Below are positions 26,934 through 37,547 of a DNA stretch of 64,000 nt, piece after piece. This DNA is from Pseudomonadota bacterium (GTDB lineage Bacteria; Pseudomonadota; Gammaproteobacteria; Burkholderiales; Ferrovaceae): assembly GCA_021805445.1 (NCBI GenBank), contig JAJZFH010000049.1, positions 191,979-255,978 on the forward strand, in the 5' to 3' direction. The first letter of the stretch is position 1; every line of letters starts with the position of its first letter. Position numbers and translations under genes: made by a program. Below the pieces are notes generated by a model. The model ran no database searches and had not been told where the DNA came from. It saw only the letters and a program-made list of their open reading frames with translations.

Positions 26934-28250
26934 TCACCCCAGAGACTTGACGAATACCTTGGAACGGCGTCGGTAGTTGTACATCTGCTGCCGCTGGGCC
27001 GGTAAGGCATCCACGCCAGTTTCCACAAAGCCTCGTTCCGCAAACCATTGTCCGGCCCGCGCGCTCAGCAGGAAGAGGTGTTTTACGCCCAGAACACGAG
27101 CCCGTTCTGCCACATGATTCAGCAATACATCCCCTCGTCCCTGACTGCGAAACTCGGGCATCACTGCAAGACAGGCCAGTTCAGCGCATTCTTCCTCGGG
27201 ATAAGGGTACAGCGCCACACAACCGACCACTCGCCCATCGTGTAACAATACCGTGAAACGGTCGATTTCGGTTTCCAGCAACACTCGATCGCGCTTGACC
27301 AAAGCACCTTCAGCCTCCAGCGGTTCGATCACACTCAGCAGTCCCGGAACGTCTTCCAACGTTGCAGGCCGCAACACATCCTTGATATCCGGCGTAACCA
27401 GGGTCCCGATCCCCTGCAACGTGAAAAGTTCCAGCAACAGCGCACCATCCCGGTGACGATCGAGCAGATGGACGCGCGCCACGCCCTGACGACAAGCCCG
27501 CACCGCGCAGGGCAGGTAATACCCCACATCCTCACCCTGCGTACCGGGACGCCGAAGAATTTCTTCGGCTTGTTGGGCCGACAGCGTTCCGATCAACTCG
27601 CCGGAGCCATTGACCACCCCGGCGGCATCCGTCAAAAAGATCAGTTTGGCGGCTTTCAGAGCCACTGCGGCGGCGGTGGCCACCTCTTCCACGGTCAAGT
27701 TGTAGATCTCCCCCGTTGGAGAGTAGCCCAAAGGAGGCAGCAACACAAACTCTTCGTCTTCCAGACGGCGCCGGATCCCCAGCGCATCGATCTTGCGTAC
27801 GTGACCGGTATACTGAAAGTCCACGCCCTCCACCACCCCCACCGGACGAGCCGTGACAAAATTTCCGGTCGCCACACGCAGGGCAGCGCCTGCCATGGGC
27901 GATTCGGCCACACCCACCGAAAGCAAGGCACTGATTTCGACGCCCAGCGTCCCGGAAGCCTCGATCAGACACTCCAGCGCCACGGCATCGGTGACCCGAA
28001 TGCCTTCCACATAATGAGGCACATGACCCCGTTGCGAAAGTCGTCCTTCCGTCTGTGGACGAGCCCCATACACCAACACCAGGCGCACGCCCAAGCTATG
28101 AAGGAGGTTGAGATCATGGGTGAGCGCCACGAATTTACCATCACTGACCACTTCCCCACCAAAAGCCACCACGAAAGTATGACCCCGAAACCCATGGATA
28201 TAGGGAGCTGCGGCCCGAAACCAGGCCACGAAGTCCTGACTGTTCTTCAT
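26934..28250 (-). CDS. argA: N-acetylglutamate synthase ArgA
   Basis: ArgA makes N-acetylglutamate from glutamate and acetyl-CoA, the first step of arginine synthesis. The 438-residue protein has an N-terminal amino-acid-kinase-like domain ([25 protein letters not shown]), which normally binds the feedback inhibitor arginine. The C-terminal GNAT acetyltransferase domain (about 290-430) has [20 protein letters not shown] as the acetyl-CoA motif. Length and fusion are those of classical proteobacterial ArgA. The 124-bp gap upstream to rsmE holds small GC-rich inverted repeats but nothing I can name. Confidence 0.95.
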   Translation of the reverse strand: MKNSQDFVAWFRAAAPYIHGFRGHTFVVAFGGEVVSDGKFVALTHDLNLLHSLGVRLVLVYGARPQTEGRLSQRGHVPHYVEGIRVTDAVALECLIEASGTLGVEISALLSVGVAESPMAGAALRVATGNFVTARPVGVVEGVDFQYTGHVRKIDALGIRRRLEDEEFVLLPPLGYSPTGEIYNLTVEEVATAAAVALKAAKLIFLTDAAGVVNGSGELIGTLSAQQAEEILRRPGTQGEDVGYYLPCAVRACRQGVARVHLLDRHRDGALLLELFTLQGIGTLVTPDIKDVLRPATLEDVPGLLSVIEPLEAEGALVKRDRVLLETEIDRFTVLLHDGRVVGCVALYPYPEEECAELACLAVMPEFRSQGRGDVLLNHVAERARVLGVKHLFLLSARAGQWFAERGFVETGVDALPAQRQQMYNYRRRSKVFVKSLG

Positions 28251-28374
28251 CGATAATCCTCAAGTTGCCCAAGCGTGATTCTATCAACCGACTCCCCCGT
28301 CGGGAAGGTGCTCCCTTCTCAGCGATGGATCCGTGCTGCGGATGTACGCCGCTCATATTTTCTTTGGTCAGAGA

Positions 28375-29112
28375 TCACAGCCCCCAGTCCCCGCAACGAG
28401 ACTGAAGAGCCGCCAGTACGGCCAATGCAGCGGTTTCCGTACGCAGGATGCGAGGGCCGACGCGCCCACCCACAAATCCTGCCTGGTGGGCCTGGTTTAT
28501 CTCGGTCGCACTCAATCCCCCCTCAGGCCCCACCAGCAGAACCACGGTTCCATCCGGCGGGGCAAGATCCGTTCCCCCTGGTCGTCCCTCTGGATTCAGC
28601 AAGAGTCGAAGCCCCGATGCGGGAAGTTTGGCCCAACAGTCGTACAATGTCCCAAAAAAACGTAGTTCCGGTATCCGATTGCGCCCACACTGGGCACACG
28701 CCGAGAGGATGACCTTGTGCCAGTGCTCGAGACGTCGTGCCTCGCGCTCTCCCTTCAAGCGAATCACACTGCGTTCCGTCGGGACCGCCCACAAGGCAGT
28801 GACCCCCAACTCCACGGCTTTCTGAAAGATCCAGTCCATTTTTTCGGTGGCGCAGAGTCCCTGAATCAAAATCGTCCGGAGAGGTGATTCACGTTCCACT
28901 GGATCAAAAGATCCCGCTGCCACCTTCACGCGAGAACCTTCGATGGTCATGATCCGAGTGCAAAACTCCCCCCCCTGACCATCGAAGAGCACCAGTTCCT
29001 CTCCCGCCCCCATTCGAAGTACCCGAACCGCATGATGAGCCACTTCACGGGGCAACTCCCCCCCTTGCACCAGAAGGGTGCGGTCAGGACAATGGAAACG
29101 TGGGAGACTCAT
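28375..29112 (-). CDS. rsmE: 16S rRNA (uracil-1498-N3)-methyltransferase RsmE
   Basis: RsmE methylates U1498 of 16S rRNA. The 245-residue protein has an N-terminal PUA-like domain (HHAVRVLRMGAGEELVLFDGQGGEF) and a SPOUT trefoil-knot domain with LLVGPEGGLSATEI and RILRTETAALAVLAAL, which form the SAM pocket. It is divergent from the inositol-monophosphatase-family gene, whose start is 51 bp away. Confidence 0.95.
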   Translation of the reverse strand: MSLPRFHCPDRTLLVQGGELPREVAHHAVRVLRMGAGEELVLFDGQGGEFCTRIMTIEGSRVKVAAGSFDPVERESPLRTILIQGLCATEKMDWIFQKAVELGVTALWAVPTERSVIRLKGEREARRLEHWHKVILSACAQCGRNRIPELRFFGTLYDCWAKLPASGLRLLLNPEGRPGGTDLAPPDGTVVLLVGPEGGLSATEINQAHQAGFVGGRVGPRILRTETAALAVLAALQSRCGDWGL

Positions 29113-29163
29113 CCACCAGGACCCCTTCGACAGAGAAAAACACGGTCATGCTATCATGGCCCC

Positions 29164-29970
29164 ATGCGCTCCGCCCTCACCCGAGTGATTCAACAAGTCG
29201 CCCAAGAGCAGATTCTGCCTCGCTACCAAAAGGTTCGCCATGACCGAAAAGCGGACGGGAGCCTCTTCACCGAAGCCGATCTGGCCACTCAGGAGGCTTT
29301 GGCCAGAATGCTTCCCCACTTGGTGGATTGCCCCTTGCTGGGCGAGGAGATGGACAGCGCAGAACAGCGACGGTTATGGCAGGAACATGAGACCCTATGG
29401 TGTGTGGACCCCATCGACGGCACCTCCAATTTCGTCCATGGCATTCCTTACTTTGCCGTATCCGTCGCCTTGATTCGTCAGGGGAAACCCGTACTCGGCG
29501 CGGTGTACGACCCCTTGGCCCGTGAAATGTTCGTGGCGGAGGCGGGGCAGGGTGCGTGGAGGAACAACCGCCCCCTGAGCACCCCACGCACCTCTACCTC
29601 ACTCTCCCAAATCCTGGCGGCAGTAGATCTGAAACGACTCCCGATATCCCTGTCCAGTGCTCTGGCCTGCCACCCGCCCTATGCCTCTCAGCGCAACTTT
29701 GGCGCGTGCACCCTGGAATGGTGCCATGTGGCGACGGGACGCTTTGGCATCTCCCTGCACGGAGGACAAAAATTATGGGACTATGCCGCAGGAGCCCTCA
29801 TTCTGGAAGAAGCGGGCGGAGTCTACGCCCCTCTGGAAGGCCTCCCGTTCTGGTCTGGTGACCCTTGGACACGTTCAGTCGTGGCGGCCTGTCACCCCGA
29901 TCTCTTTACCCAGTGGCAGGACTGGCTAAACCGTCTCGTCACCGCCCCGGAAACCACTCAAAAGGCGTAA
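29164..29970 (+). CDS. Inositol-monophosphatase-family phosphatase
   Basis: This 268-residue Mg-dependent phosphatase has the family motifs LLGEEMD (Glu metal ligand), WCVDPIDGTSNFVHGIPYF and the C-terminal LWDYAAGALILEEAGG. The family includes inositol-1-phosphatase SuhB, histidinol-phosphatase HisN and 3'-phosphoadenosine phosphatases; I cannot choose among these from sequence. The start is ATG 29164, the first in register with family N-termini, but no clear ribosome-binding site is visible. It is convergent with cbbR. Confidence 0.88.
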   Translation: MRSALTRVIQQVAQEQILPRYQKVRHDRKADGSLFTEADLATQEALARMLPHLVDCPLLGEEMDSAEQRRLWQEHETLWCVDPIDGTSNFVHGIPYFAVSVALIRQGKPVLGAVYDPLAREMFVAEAGQGAWRNNRPLSTPRTSTSLSQILAAVDLKRLPISLSSALACHPPYASQRNFGACTLEWCHVATGRFGISLHGGQKLWDYAAGALILEEAGGVYAPLEGLPFWSGDPWTRSVVAACHPDLFTQWQDWLNRLVTAPETTQKA

Positions 29971-29990
29971 GCCGAGACTCGCAGCCTCAC

Positions 29991-30899
29991 TCACCCCACC
30001 ATCGGAAGCATGCGTGGGGCCTGTTCCAATAAAAACACCTTGAAAGCCCGGGCTACCGGGGACAAGCGCTTGTCCCGATGATGGACCAGATTCCAGTCCC
30101 GGATGATGGGCAATCCGACCACCGGTAATATTTTGAGACGCCCGGTTTCCAGTTCCAGAGTCACCGAATGTTCGGATAGAAAGGCAATCCCCATGCCAGC
30201 AATCGTGGCCTGCTTGATGGTTTCGTTGCTGCTCATTTCCATGCGCGGATGTACCTCCACGCCATGGCTCAACAGGAACCGTTCCAGCAACTGGCGCGTA
30301 CCCGATCCTTTCTCGCGCATCAAAAAGTCTTCCCCGGCCAGATCCGCCGCGTCCACGCTTTTTTCCGCAGCCAAGGGATGCGTAGGTGGAGCCACGATAA
30401 TATGGGCATTGCGGGCAAAGGGCTCCATGACCACCCCCATCTCTTCCGGAGGCTGCCCCATGATGACCAGATCCACCTCGTTATGCTGCAACTGCTGAAC
30501 GATTCTCGCCCGATTCGATACCGACAACTTCAATTGGACCGCCGGATGCAAGACACAGAAGCGAGACAAGAGCGTAGGAGCAAAATATTTGGCCGTACTG
30601 ATGATGGCAATGTCAAGACGACCACTGATCCCTTCCCGCAAACTTTCCAGAGCCTCCCGGGCATCCTTCATCTGACGCGCGATCACCCGCGCATGCTGAT
30701 AGAGTTCTTCTCCTGCATGAGTCAGAAAAATGCGCTTGCCCATCTGTTCAAACAGAGGCATCCCCACAAAATCTTCCAACTGTTTGATTTGCATGGATAC
30801 CGCAGGCTGAGTCAAATGCAACTCCTCACTCGCCCGCGAAAAACCGAGTAGTCTGGCCACCGCTTCGAAGATTTGCAACTGCCGAAAGGTAAAATGCAT
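29991..30899 (-). CDS. cbbR: CbbR-type LysR transcriptional regulator
   Basis: CbbR activates Calvin-cycle genes in response to metabolites. The 302-residue protein begins MHFTFRQLQIFEAVARLLGFSRASEELHLTQPAVSMQIKQLED, a winged-helix LysR domain very close in wording to CbbR proteins, then has a periplasmic-binding-protein-like effector domain. ATG 30899 has a G-rich ribosome-binding site; the open frame to 30971 would run into the gap promoter. It is divergent from gap, the arrangement expected for a regulator of the neighbouring genes. No RuBisCO gene is in the window, so the CbbR assignment rests on similarity and context. Confidence 0.85.
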   Translation of the reverse strand: MHFTFRQLQIFEAVARLLGFSRASEELHLTQPAVSMQIKQLEDFVGMPLFEQMGKRIFLTHAGEELYQHARVIARQMKDAREALESLREGISGRLDIAIISTAKYFAPTLLSRFCVLHPAVQLKLSVSNRARIVQQLQHNEVDLVIMGQPPEEMGVVMEPFARNAHIIVAPPTHPLAAEKSVDAADLAGEDFLMREKGSGTRQLLERFLLSHGVEVHPRMEMSSNETIKQATIAGMGIAFLSEHSVTLELETGRLKILPVVGLPIIRDWNLVHHRDKRLSPVARAFKVFLLEQAPRMLPMVG

Positions 30900-30932
30900 G
30901 CCCCCCCCTGATGACAAACTCATCATAAAGCC

Positions 30933-30962
30933 TTCATAATATCCGTGCAATTTATCTATAAT
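30933..30962 (+). promoter_or_regulatory. Promoter of gap in the cbbR-gap intergenic region
   Basis: TTCATA (30933-30938), an 18-bp spacer and a perfect TATAAT (30957-30962) precede gap by about 55 bp. The 118-bp divergent region is AT-rich and contains repeated ATAA motifs that could be LysR-type T-N11-A sites; the binding site itself was not defined. Confidence 0.55.
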
Positions 30963-31017
30963 AGGGGGCAAGAATCACCGTATTCCCCCACCATTGTCAA
31001 CCTTGAGGAGAAATCAT

Positions 31018-32034
31018 ATGGCTGTTCGCGTCGGTATCAACGGTTATGGTCGCATCGGTCGCAATGTATTGCGTGCCTTGTATGAGACCGGTAACAAGCA
31101 AGGCATCCAGATCGTGGCGATCAATGATTTGGGCAATTCTGAAACCAATGCCCATCTGACCCGTTTTGATACCGCCCATGGTCGGTTCAATGGGGAAATC
31201 TCGGTAGAAGGCAACGCCATGGTCATCAATGGCGATCGCATCCCGGTTTTTTCCCAACGCAACCCCGCTGAAATCCCTTGGGGCAGCGCAGGCGTGGATG
31301 TCGTTCTGGAATGCACCGGTTTGTTTACTTCCAAGGAAAAAGCTTCGGCCCACCTGAAAGGCGGCGCCAAAAAAGTCGTCATTTCCGCACCGGGCGGGAA
31401 CGATGTCGATGCCACCGTGGTATACGGTGTCAATCATCACGTCCTGCGTTCCGACATGACCGTCATTTCCAATGCTTCCTGTACCACCAATTGTCTGGCC
31501 CCCCTGGTCAAACCGCTGCATGAAAAGATCGGCGTGGTCAAAGGCTTGATGACGACCGTCCATTCCTATACCAACGACCAGGTGCTGACCGACGTGTACC
31601 ACTCCGACCTGCGCCGTGCTCGCTCCGCCACCATGTCCATGATTCCCACCAAGACCGGGGCGGCAGCGGCTGTGGGCCTGGTTCTGCCAGAATTGAATGG
31701 AAAACTGGATGGTTTTGCCGTCCGAGTCCCCACCATCAATGTCTCGTTGGTAGACCTGACGTTTGAAGCCGCACGGGCCACCACTGTGGAAGAAATCAAC
31801 AGCATCATGAAGGAAGCCTCTGGTTCAGCCGCCTTGAAAGGCATCCTGAACTACAACGAAGGCCCCCTGGTTTCGGTGGATTTCAACCACGATTCGGCTT
31901 CCAGCACCTTTGACGCCACCCTCACCAAAGTTTCCGGCGGGACGTTGGTCAAGGTACTGTCCTGGTATGACAATGAATGGGGCTTCAGCAACCGTATGCT
32001 GGACGTCACCGCCGCCTGGATGGCAGCATCCTGA
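31018..32034 (+). CDS. gap: Glyceraldehyde-3-phosphate dehydrogenase, type I
   Basis: This 338-residue enzyme interconverts glyceraldehyde 3-phosphate and 1,3-bisphosphoglycerate. It has the dinucleotide fold [18 protein letters not shown], the NAD-site region [20 protein letters not shown] typical of Calvin-cycle-type bacterial enzymes, and the catalytic Cys in [14 protein letters not shown]. The C-terminal [16 protein letters not shown] is complete. ATG 31018 has GAGGAG upstream; a longer frame from 30994 is not needed. The CbbR-type regulator is divergent and a terminator follows at 32052-32090. Confidence 0.97.
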   Translation: MAVRVGINGYGRIGRNVLRALYETGNKQGIQIVAINDLGNSETNAHLTRFDTAHGRFNGEISVEGNAMVINGDRIPVFSQRNPAEIPWGSAGVDVVLECTGLFTSKEKASAHLKGGAKKVVISAPGGNDVDATVVYGVNHHVLRSDMTVISNASCTTNCLAPLVKPLHEKIGVVKGLMTTVHSYTNDQVLTDVYHSDLRRARSATMSMIPTKTGAAAAVGLVLPELNGKLDGFAVRVPTINVSLVDLTFEAARATTVEEINSIMKEASGSAALKGILNYNEGPLVSVDFNHDSASSTFDATLTKVSGGTLVKVLSWYDNEWGFSNRMLDVTAAWMAAS

Positions 32035-32051
32035 CCGCCCATGTTTTACGC

Positions 32052-32090
32052 ATCAGCCCTGATTCTCTGAAATTTCGGGCTGATTTTTTT
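32052..32090 (+). terminator. Rho-independent terminator after gap
   Basis: ATCAGCCC (32052-32059) pairs perfectly with GGGCTGAT (32077-32084), followed directly by a run of T (32084-32090). It separates gap from pgk, so pgk either depends on readthrough or has its own promoter in the remaining 29 bp. Confidence 0.85.
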
Positions 32091-32119
32091 GAATTTTTGA
32101 GTCACCACAGGAAATCATC

Positions 32120-33298
32120 ATGAGTATCCTTCGCATGCAGGACATGGATCTTGCAAAAAAACGTGTATTGGTGCGCGTTGATTTCAACGTACCCCTCAAG
32201 GGGGGAGGCATCTCCGATGACACGCGCATCCGTGCCAGTCTGCCCGGAATTCAACATGCTTTGAAGGCAGGGGCTCGCCTCATGTTGATGTCCCATCTGG
32301 GTCGCCCCGCCGAAGGCTCTTTTGATGAATCCAATTCCCTGGCGCCTGTGGCCCAGCGCTTGTCCGAACTTCTGGGGCAACCGGTTCCCCTGATCCGGCA
32401 TTGGCTCGATCACCCTCTGAACGTTGAGCCGGGTCAGGTGGTCCTGCTCGAAAATGTGCGCTTCAATGTAGGTGAAAAAAAGGACGATGATGCGCTGTCC
32501 AAAAAAATGGCCGCCTTATGCGATGTATTCGTGATGGATGCCTTCGGAACCGCTCATCGCGCCGAAGCCTCCACGCATGGCATCGCCAAGTTCGCTCCGA
32601 TCGCCTGCGCCGGCCCTCTGTTGGCGGCGGAACTGGATGCTCTGGGACGCGCGCTCAAGGAACCCGCCCGCCCCCTGGTGGCCATCGTGGCAGGATCCAA
32701 GGTTTCCACAAAGTTGACGGTGCTATCCACCCTGTCCCACAAGGTCGATCAACTGATCGTCGGCGGGGGGATCGCCAATACCTTCTTGCTGGCTGAAGGC
32801 CACAAGATCGGCAAATCTCTGGCCGAACCCGACCTGGTGCCAGAGGCCCGTAAAATCATCGCCGCGGCGCGCGCGCGCGGCGGCGATGTGCCCATTCCCG
32901 TCGATGTGGTCACCGGCAAGAAATTCGCTGAAGATGCCGAAGCCACCCTGAAAACGGTGGATGAGGTGGCTGAAGATGACCTGATTTTTGATATCGGCCC
33001 CAGGTCTGCCGCCCAACTGGCAAAAATCCTGAAGAACGCCGGCACCATCGTCTGGAATGGTCCCGTCGGCGTGTTTGAATTCGACCAGTTTGGAGACGGC
33101 ACCAAAGCCTTGGCCCAAGCCATCGCAGAATCCCCTGCTTTTTCCATCGCCGGGGGAGGGGACACCCTGGCGGCTGTAGCCAAGTATGGCATCGGCGATC
33201 GCGTGTCTTACATTTCCACGGGAGGAGGAGCGTTCCTCGAGTTCCTCGAAGGGCGAGAACTGCCTGCCGTCAAGATCCTTGAAGCACGAGGACGCTAA
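32120..33298 (+). CDS. pgk: Phosphoglycerate kinase
   Basis: PGK transfers phosphate between 3-phosphoglycerate and ATP, in the ATP-consuming direction during the Calvin cycle. The 392-residue protein has [21 protein letters not shown], the hinge and nucleotide site [15 protein letters not shown], and the C-terminal [12 protein letters not shown] and [13 protein letters not shown]. Length is typical for the bacterial monomer. It lies between gap and pyk on the same strand. Confidence 0.97.
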   Translation: MSILRMQDMDLAKKRVLVRVDFNVPLKGGGISDDTRIRASLPGIQHALKAGARLMLMSHLGRPAEGSFDESNSLAPVAQRLSELLGQPVPLIRHWLDHPLNVEPGQVVLLENVRFNVGEKKDDDALSKKMAALCDVFVMDAFGTAHRAEASTHGIAKFAPIACAGPLLAAELDALGRALKEPARPLVAIVAGSKVSTKLTVLSTLSHKVDQLIVGGGIANTFLLAEGHKIGKSLAEPDLVPEARKIIAAARARGGDVPIPVDVVTGKKFAEDAEATLKTVDEVAEDDLIFDIGPRSAAQLAKILKNAGTIVWNGPVGVFEFDQFGDGTKALAQAIAESPAFSIAGGGDTLAAVAKYGIGDRVSYISTGGGAFLEFLEGRELPAVKILEARGR

Positions 33299-33313
33299 CC
33301 GGCCGCTTCGGAT

Positions 33314-33332
33314 GCCCTCCCTACGGGGGGGC
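33314..33332 (+). terminator. GC-rich hairpin between pgk and pyk
   Basis: GCCCTCC (33314-33320) can pair with GGGGGGC (33326-33332) with one G-U pair and a 5-base loop. Only TTT follows, so it would be a weak terminator or a 3'-end stabiliser. The rest of the 166-bp gap shows only a possible GATAAT -10 element at 33373-33378 without a good -35. Confidence 0.45.
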
Positions 33333-33464
33333 TTTACTGTGCACAAATCAAACAGACTTGGGCTACCCATGAGATAATTACGACTTTATCGCTGGTGGAG
33401 GTCGAATCGTGGTATGAGACCCATTCCCTACCCCTCCACCTCCCCCACAGGAGTTGTCATTCAA

Positions 33465-34895
33465 ATGCAGCGTCGCACCAAAATTGTCGCCACCATCGGT
33501 CCCGCCTCCAGTTCTCCCGAAGTCCTCGAACGCATGATTCTGGCCGGAATGGATATGGCCCGTCTCAACTTTTCCCACGGCACAGAAGCAGACCACCGCG
33601 AACGGGTCGAAACCATCCGTACCCTGGCCAAAAAACTGGGTCGAACGGTGGGTATTCTGGGCGATCTGCAGGGACCAAAAATCCGCGTCGGCAAGTTTGA
33701 GGACAACAAAATCCTTCTTCAAGCCGGTGCCAACTTCATACTCGATGCTGATTGCCCTTTGGGTAATCAGGAACGGGTCGGACTGGATTACAAGGAACTG
33801 CCTCAGGATGTCCATCCCGGCGATTCCCTACTCCTGGATGACGGAAAAATCGAGCTCTGCGTCACCGCTGTCAATGGCAACGAAGTTCGCACCATAGTCA
33901 TTCAGGGAGGCCCCCTGTCCAATAACAAGGGCATCAACCGTCGTGGCGGCGGGTTGACCGCGCCCGCACTCACCGACAAGGATCGGGAAGATATCAAATT
34001 GGCCGCACGTCTGAAGGTGGACTATCTGGCCGTCTCCTTCCCCCGCTCCGGTGCTGACATGGATCAGGCTCGTGCACTCCTCACTGCGGCGGGTGGACAA
34101 GCCCAGTTACAAGCAAAGATCGAACGCGCGGAAGCCATCGACGCACTGGAAGACATCATTGCCGCCAGCGATTCCATCATGGTGGCGCGCGGGGATCTGG
34201 CCGTGGAAGTAGGGGATGCTGCCGTGCCTGCCCTGCAAAAGCGCATGATCCGCATGGCGCGCCAGATGAATAAAACCATCATCACGGCCACCCAGATGAT
34301 GGAATCCATGATTTCCAGCCCGGTCCCCACCCGCGCAGAGGTCTCCGATGTGGCCAATGCCGTGCTGGATGGGACCGATGCCGTCATGCTCTCTGCCGAA
34401 TCGGCCGCCGGGCAATATCCGGTGGAATCCATTGCAGCCATGGCAAGAGTCTGCACCGAAGCCGAAAAACAGGATATGCTCCCGGTGGTGGAACGGGGGG
34501 CTTTCGACCCCGTGGATCGTATCGAGAAAGCCGTTGCACGCGCCGTGATTCATACCACCCGCCACCTGAACGTCAAGGCCGTGGCCGCTTTGACGCAGAG
34601 CGGAACCACGGCTTTGCTGATTTCCCGCTCGGATACGCCTGTACCGATCTATGCCATGACCCCCTCCGAAGAGACCCAGCAACTGACCACTCTGTACCGG
34701 GGGGTTTACCCTGTGACCTTCCATCATACCCATCTGGAACCTGCGGCCGTCATTGCCGAAGCTGAAGCCGAACTGCTCAGGATGGGCGCTGTCGTGGAAG
34801 GCGACTTGATGCTGTTGACCATGGGTGAACCCATTGGCAAAGCCGGGGGTACCAACACGATGAAAATCATACGGGTAGGAGAGCATACGGCATGA
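33465..34895 (+). CDS. pyk: Pyruvate kinase
   Basis: This 476-residue enzyme converts phosphoenolpyruvate and ADP to pyruvate and ATP. It has [21 protein letters not shown], the catalytic Lys/Glu region [20 protein letters not shown] and the signature [12 protein letters not shown], then [10 protein letters not shown]. The C-terminal allosteric domain is present. I chose ATG 33465 ([13 protein letters not shown]), which has AGGAG at 33449-33453. The stop overlaps the purC start by 4 bp. Confidence 0.96.
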   Translation: MQRRTKIVATIGPASSSPEVLERMILAGMDMARLNFSHGTEADHRERVETIRTLAKKLGRTVGILGDLQGPKIRVGKFEDNKILLQAGANFILDADCPLGNQERVGLDYKELPQDVHPGDSLLLDDGKIELCVTAVNGNEVRTIVIQGGPLSNNKGINRRGGGLTAPALTDKDREDIKLAARLKVDYLAVSFPRSGADMDQARALLTAAGGQAQLQAKIERAEAIDALEDIIAASDSIMVARGDLAVEVGDAAVPALQKRMIRMARQMNKTIITATQMMESMISSPVPTRAEVSDVANAVLDGTDAVMLSAESAAGQYPVESIAAMARVCTEAEKQDMLPVVERGAFDPVDRIEKAVARAVIHTTRHLNVKAVAALTQSGTTALLISRSDTPVPIYAMTPSEETQQLTTLYRGVYPVTFHHTHLEPAAVIAEAEAELLRMGAVVEGDLMLLTMGEPIGKAGGTNTMKIIRVGEHTA

Positions 34896-35779
34896 GTGAC
34901 GCCGTTTTTGAAACGAGCATCACTTCCTTGCCCTTGATCGCCCGAGGCAAGGTGCGAGATATCTATGCCGTCGGAACCCAATACCTGCTCATGGTGACCA
35001 CCGATCGCCTGTCTGCCTTCGACGTCGTCTTCCCTTCCCCCATTCCAGGCAAGGGAAAGTTACTCCAGACCCTCTCCAACTTTTGGTTCGAACATTTCAA
35101 GGACATTCCCAACCACCTCACCGGTATCGACCCTGAAAGCATCGTCACAGAAGCCGAAAGGGCTCAGGTCAGGGACCGCGCCATGGTCGTCAAACGTCTC
35201 GACCCGCTGCCTTTGGAGGCAGTGGTCCGGGGTTATCTGGAGGGATCGGGCTGGAAAGACTATCAAGTGACCGGGAAAGTTTGTGGCATCGATCTCCCCT
35301 CCGGATTACAACGCGCTGAAAAACTTCCTCACCCCATTTTCACCCCGGCGACCAAGGCCATGGTGGGCGACCATGACGAAAATATCTCTTTTGAACGAAT
35401 GATCGATTTGGTCGGAAAACAGCGCGCCGAGGAAGTGAAACGTACGGCATTCAAACTTTATTCTGAAGCCGCACACCACGCCGAACGTTGCGGCATTCTG
35501 ATTGCGGATACCAAGTTCGAGTTCGGACTCGACGACCACCATCAACTGACCCTCATGGATGAGGTACTCACGCCGGACTCCTCGAGATTCTGGCCCAAGG
35601 ATACCTACCAACCCGGCACCAGCCCGCAAAGTTTCGATAAACAGTTCGTCCGCAACTGGCTGGAAACCCAACACTGGAACAAATGCCCTCCCGCCCCCGC
35701 ACTCCCCGAAGAAATCATCCTGGGCACCTTGGCCCGGTATCAGGAAGCCGTCACCGCCCTCACGCATCTCCGGGCGTAA
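34892..35779 (+). CDS. purC: Phosphoribosylaminoimidazole-succinocarboxamide synthase
   Basis: PurC makes SAICAR from CAIR, aspartate and ATP in purine synthesis. The 295-residue protein is of the longer type, with [34 protein letters not shown], the conserved [14 protein letters not shown] and [13 protein letters not shown]. Start overlap with pyk (ATGA) suggests coupled translation; pyk-purC pairs are known in betaproteobacteria. The convergent kinase gene ends 1 bp away without a visible terminator. Confidence 0.96.
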   Translation: MSDAVFETSITSLPLIARGKVRDIYAVGTQYLLMVTTDRLSAFDVVFPSPIPGKGKLLQTLSNFWFEHFKDIPNHLTGIDPESIVTEAERAQVRDRAMVVKRLDPLPLEAVVRGYLEGSGWKDYQVTGKVCGIDLPSGLQRAEKLPHPIFTPATKAMVGDHDENISFERMIDLVGKQRAEEVKRTAFKLYSEAAHHAERCGILIADTKFEFGLDDHHQLTLMDEVLTPDSSRFWPKDTYQPGTSPQSFDKQFVRNWLETQHWNKCPPAPALPEEIILGTLARYQEAVTALTHLRA

Positions 35780-35780
35780 A

Positions 35781-37313
35781 TCAAGACAATTCCGGCACCG
35801 GGAGATGGACAGTAAATCGGCTCCCCTGTTCCTCCGTACTCGCAACCTCCAGGGTCCCGCGATGCAGGGCGATGATCTGGTTCACCAGGGTAAGTCCCAC
35901 GCCCGTTCCACTGTGCGAACCAACGTTGGAACCACGGTAATATCGTTCGAAGATATGGGGACGATCCCGCTCCGGGATGCCGATGCCCTGATCTGATATT
36001 TCAATCACCAGAGTACCCTCACGGTCCTGTGCCTCGAGCGTAATGGAACTTCCCGGTGCCGAATATTTGACGGCATTGGATAACAGATTGCCAAATGCCT
36101 GATGAAGCAACTCCGCATCGCCCATGAGGAAAAAACAGCGCTCCCCCAGATGCTCCTGAAAGGCTCGATCGGGGGCCACCTCACGATATTCCTGACACAG
36201 ACGTCGAAGCAACTCCTTGACATCCAACCGTTGGGGATGAAATGGGATCGCTTCGGCAGAATGCTTGGGAACATCCAGAAGATTGTCGAGAAGCGTGGTC
36301 AGGCGCTGGGTGGCGCGCCGAATCTTGAGTGCGCGTTCCCCCACTTCCTCAGGTCCAAAACGCTCGCGGGCGTTATACAGGCGCTGGGCATACCCATCGA
36401 TCAGGGCCAGGGGCGTACGAAATTCATGGGAGGTCATCAAGACGAAATTATGTTGTTGCTGGGTCATTTCCTGCGCTTTGGCAAGGGCGTCTTCAAGACT
36501 TTTTGCCTGCTCTGCCAAACGGGCCTGACTGGTCAACAGGGCTCGGGCATTGTCCTGAAAGACCCGCACCGAACGCGCCATGACACCAATTTCATCGCTC
36601 CGTTCGACCCCCTGAATGGGAACTTCGGTTTCCTTGTCTGCAATGCGTTGCATGCCCTTTGCCAAATCGAGCAATGGGTTGGAAACAGAGCGGGTAATGA
36701 AACCAATGGCCGTAAAGAGCAGTAATCCGGCCGTCAGAATGGCCGCCACGATCCACCCATTGGCGTCCCGATAGGTGGCACTTTCCCGCTCCACGGCATT
36801 TTTGGCCCCCACCAGATTCCACTGGGTCAGTTGTCCAAGGGTTTCACTGGCCCGGTTATAGGCAGTGCGCGCATCCGTGCGGTATACACGAATCGCTGTG
36901 CCGCTTTCCAGCGGCAACGCTTGTTCCTGCCTGACCAGCGTATGATAACTGTGCCAATGAACAAGGAAATCCTGATACAGTCGATCTTCCTGGTCATCGT
37001 GGCGAATGCGCTGATAACGCACCAGACTATGGGCTATGGAAGCATCCAGAGAATCCATTTCGCGCGCACTGCCCTGCCGTTCCGACAGAGTATCTGCCAG
37101 CAGGAAACTGCCCTCGGCCGAACGGAAATCCGAGGTATCATTGTTGAGATCCCCCAGGATGCGCGTGGATTGCAACCATCGGTCACGAATCTCTGCCGTC
37201 ACCCGGTTATAGTCATCCAACTGACGAATACTGAACGCCCCCAATCCCACCACCAATAGGAGAAAGAGGGCGTAGGCCAAAGACAGCCGTGTGCGCAGGG
37301 AACGGAGACGCAT
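35781..37313 (-). CDS. Membrane sensor histidine kinase
   Basis: This 510-residue kinase has a first membrane segment at about 11-30, a helical periplasmic sensor region of about 155 residues, a second membrane segment at about 187-207, and a HAMP linker (208-262). HisKA follows with His296 in SHEFRTPLALIDGYAQ, then a HATPase domain with NLLSNAVKYSAPGSS, DQGIGIP and GTGVGLTLV. The periplasmic part is predicted helical, like four-helix-bundle sensors. It is divergent from the dsrE-like/modA-like/tsdBA operon, whose last gene is a response regulator with no other kinase nearby, so the two probably form one two-component system sensing a sulfur or redox signal. Confidence 0.9.
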   Translation of the reverse strand: MRLRSLRTRLSLAYALFLLLVVGLGAFSIRQLDDYNRVTAEIRDRWLQSTRILGDLNNDTSDFRSAEGSFLLADTLSERQGSAREMDSLDASIAHSLVRYQRIRHDDQEDRLYQDFLVHWHSYHTLVRQEQALPLESGTAIRVYRTDARTAYNRASETLGQLTQWNLVGAKNAVERESATYRDANGWIVAAILTAGLLLFTAIGFITRSVSNPLLDLAKGMQRIADKETEVPIQGVERSDEIGVMARSVRVFQDNARALLTSQARLAEQAKSLEDALAKAQEMTQQQHNFVLMTSHEFRTPLALIDGYAQRLYNARERFGPEEVGERALKIRRATQRLTTLLDNLLDVPKHSAEAIPFHPQRLDVKELLRRLCQEYREVAPDRAFQEHLGERCFFLMGDAELLHQAFGNLLSNAVKYSAPGSSITLEAQDREGTLVIEISDQGIGIPERDRPHIFERYYRGSNVGSHSGTGVGLTLVNQIIALHRGTLEVASTEEQGSRFTVHLPVPELS

Positions 37314-37502
37314 GGTTCATCCCGTCACAGATCAGGGCCAGGAAAAGTTTTCACGACGTCTTGCATCCTTTGAGCACCCCGTTCTTCCTTCAATGACCCC
37401 AATCCACAGCCTCCACTGTATCCGAAAAACACTTAAAACCGATTGAATATCAACAAAAAGCCGTCATAAATCCCGCGTAGGCCTTCACCCTCTGATTTAT
37501 TG

Positions 37503-37547
37503 ATAAGTAAAATTCATAAATAAATAAATAAAATGAATTTTACTTAT
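37503..37547. repeat. Perfect 15-bp inverted repeat with AT-rich centre
   Basis: ATAAGTAAAATTCAT (37503-37517) and ATGAATTTTACTTAT (37533-37547) are exact reverse complements, separated by 15 bases of TAAA-type repeats. The right arm overlaps the -35 region of the promoter at 37539-37568. It lacks the GC-rich stem of a terminator, so an operator or a DNA cruciform is more likely. The rest of the 345-bp gap (37314-37658) contains no gene. Confidence 0.85.
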
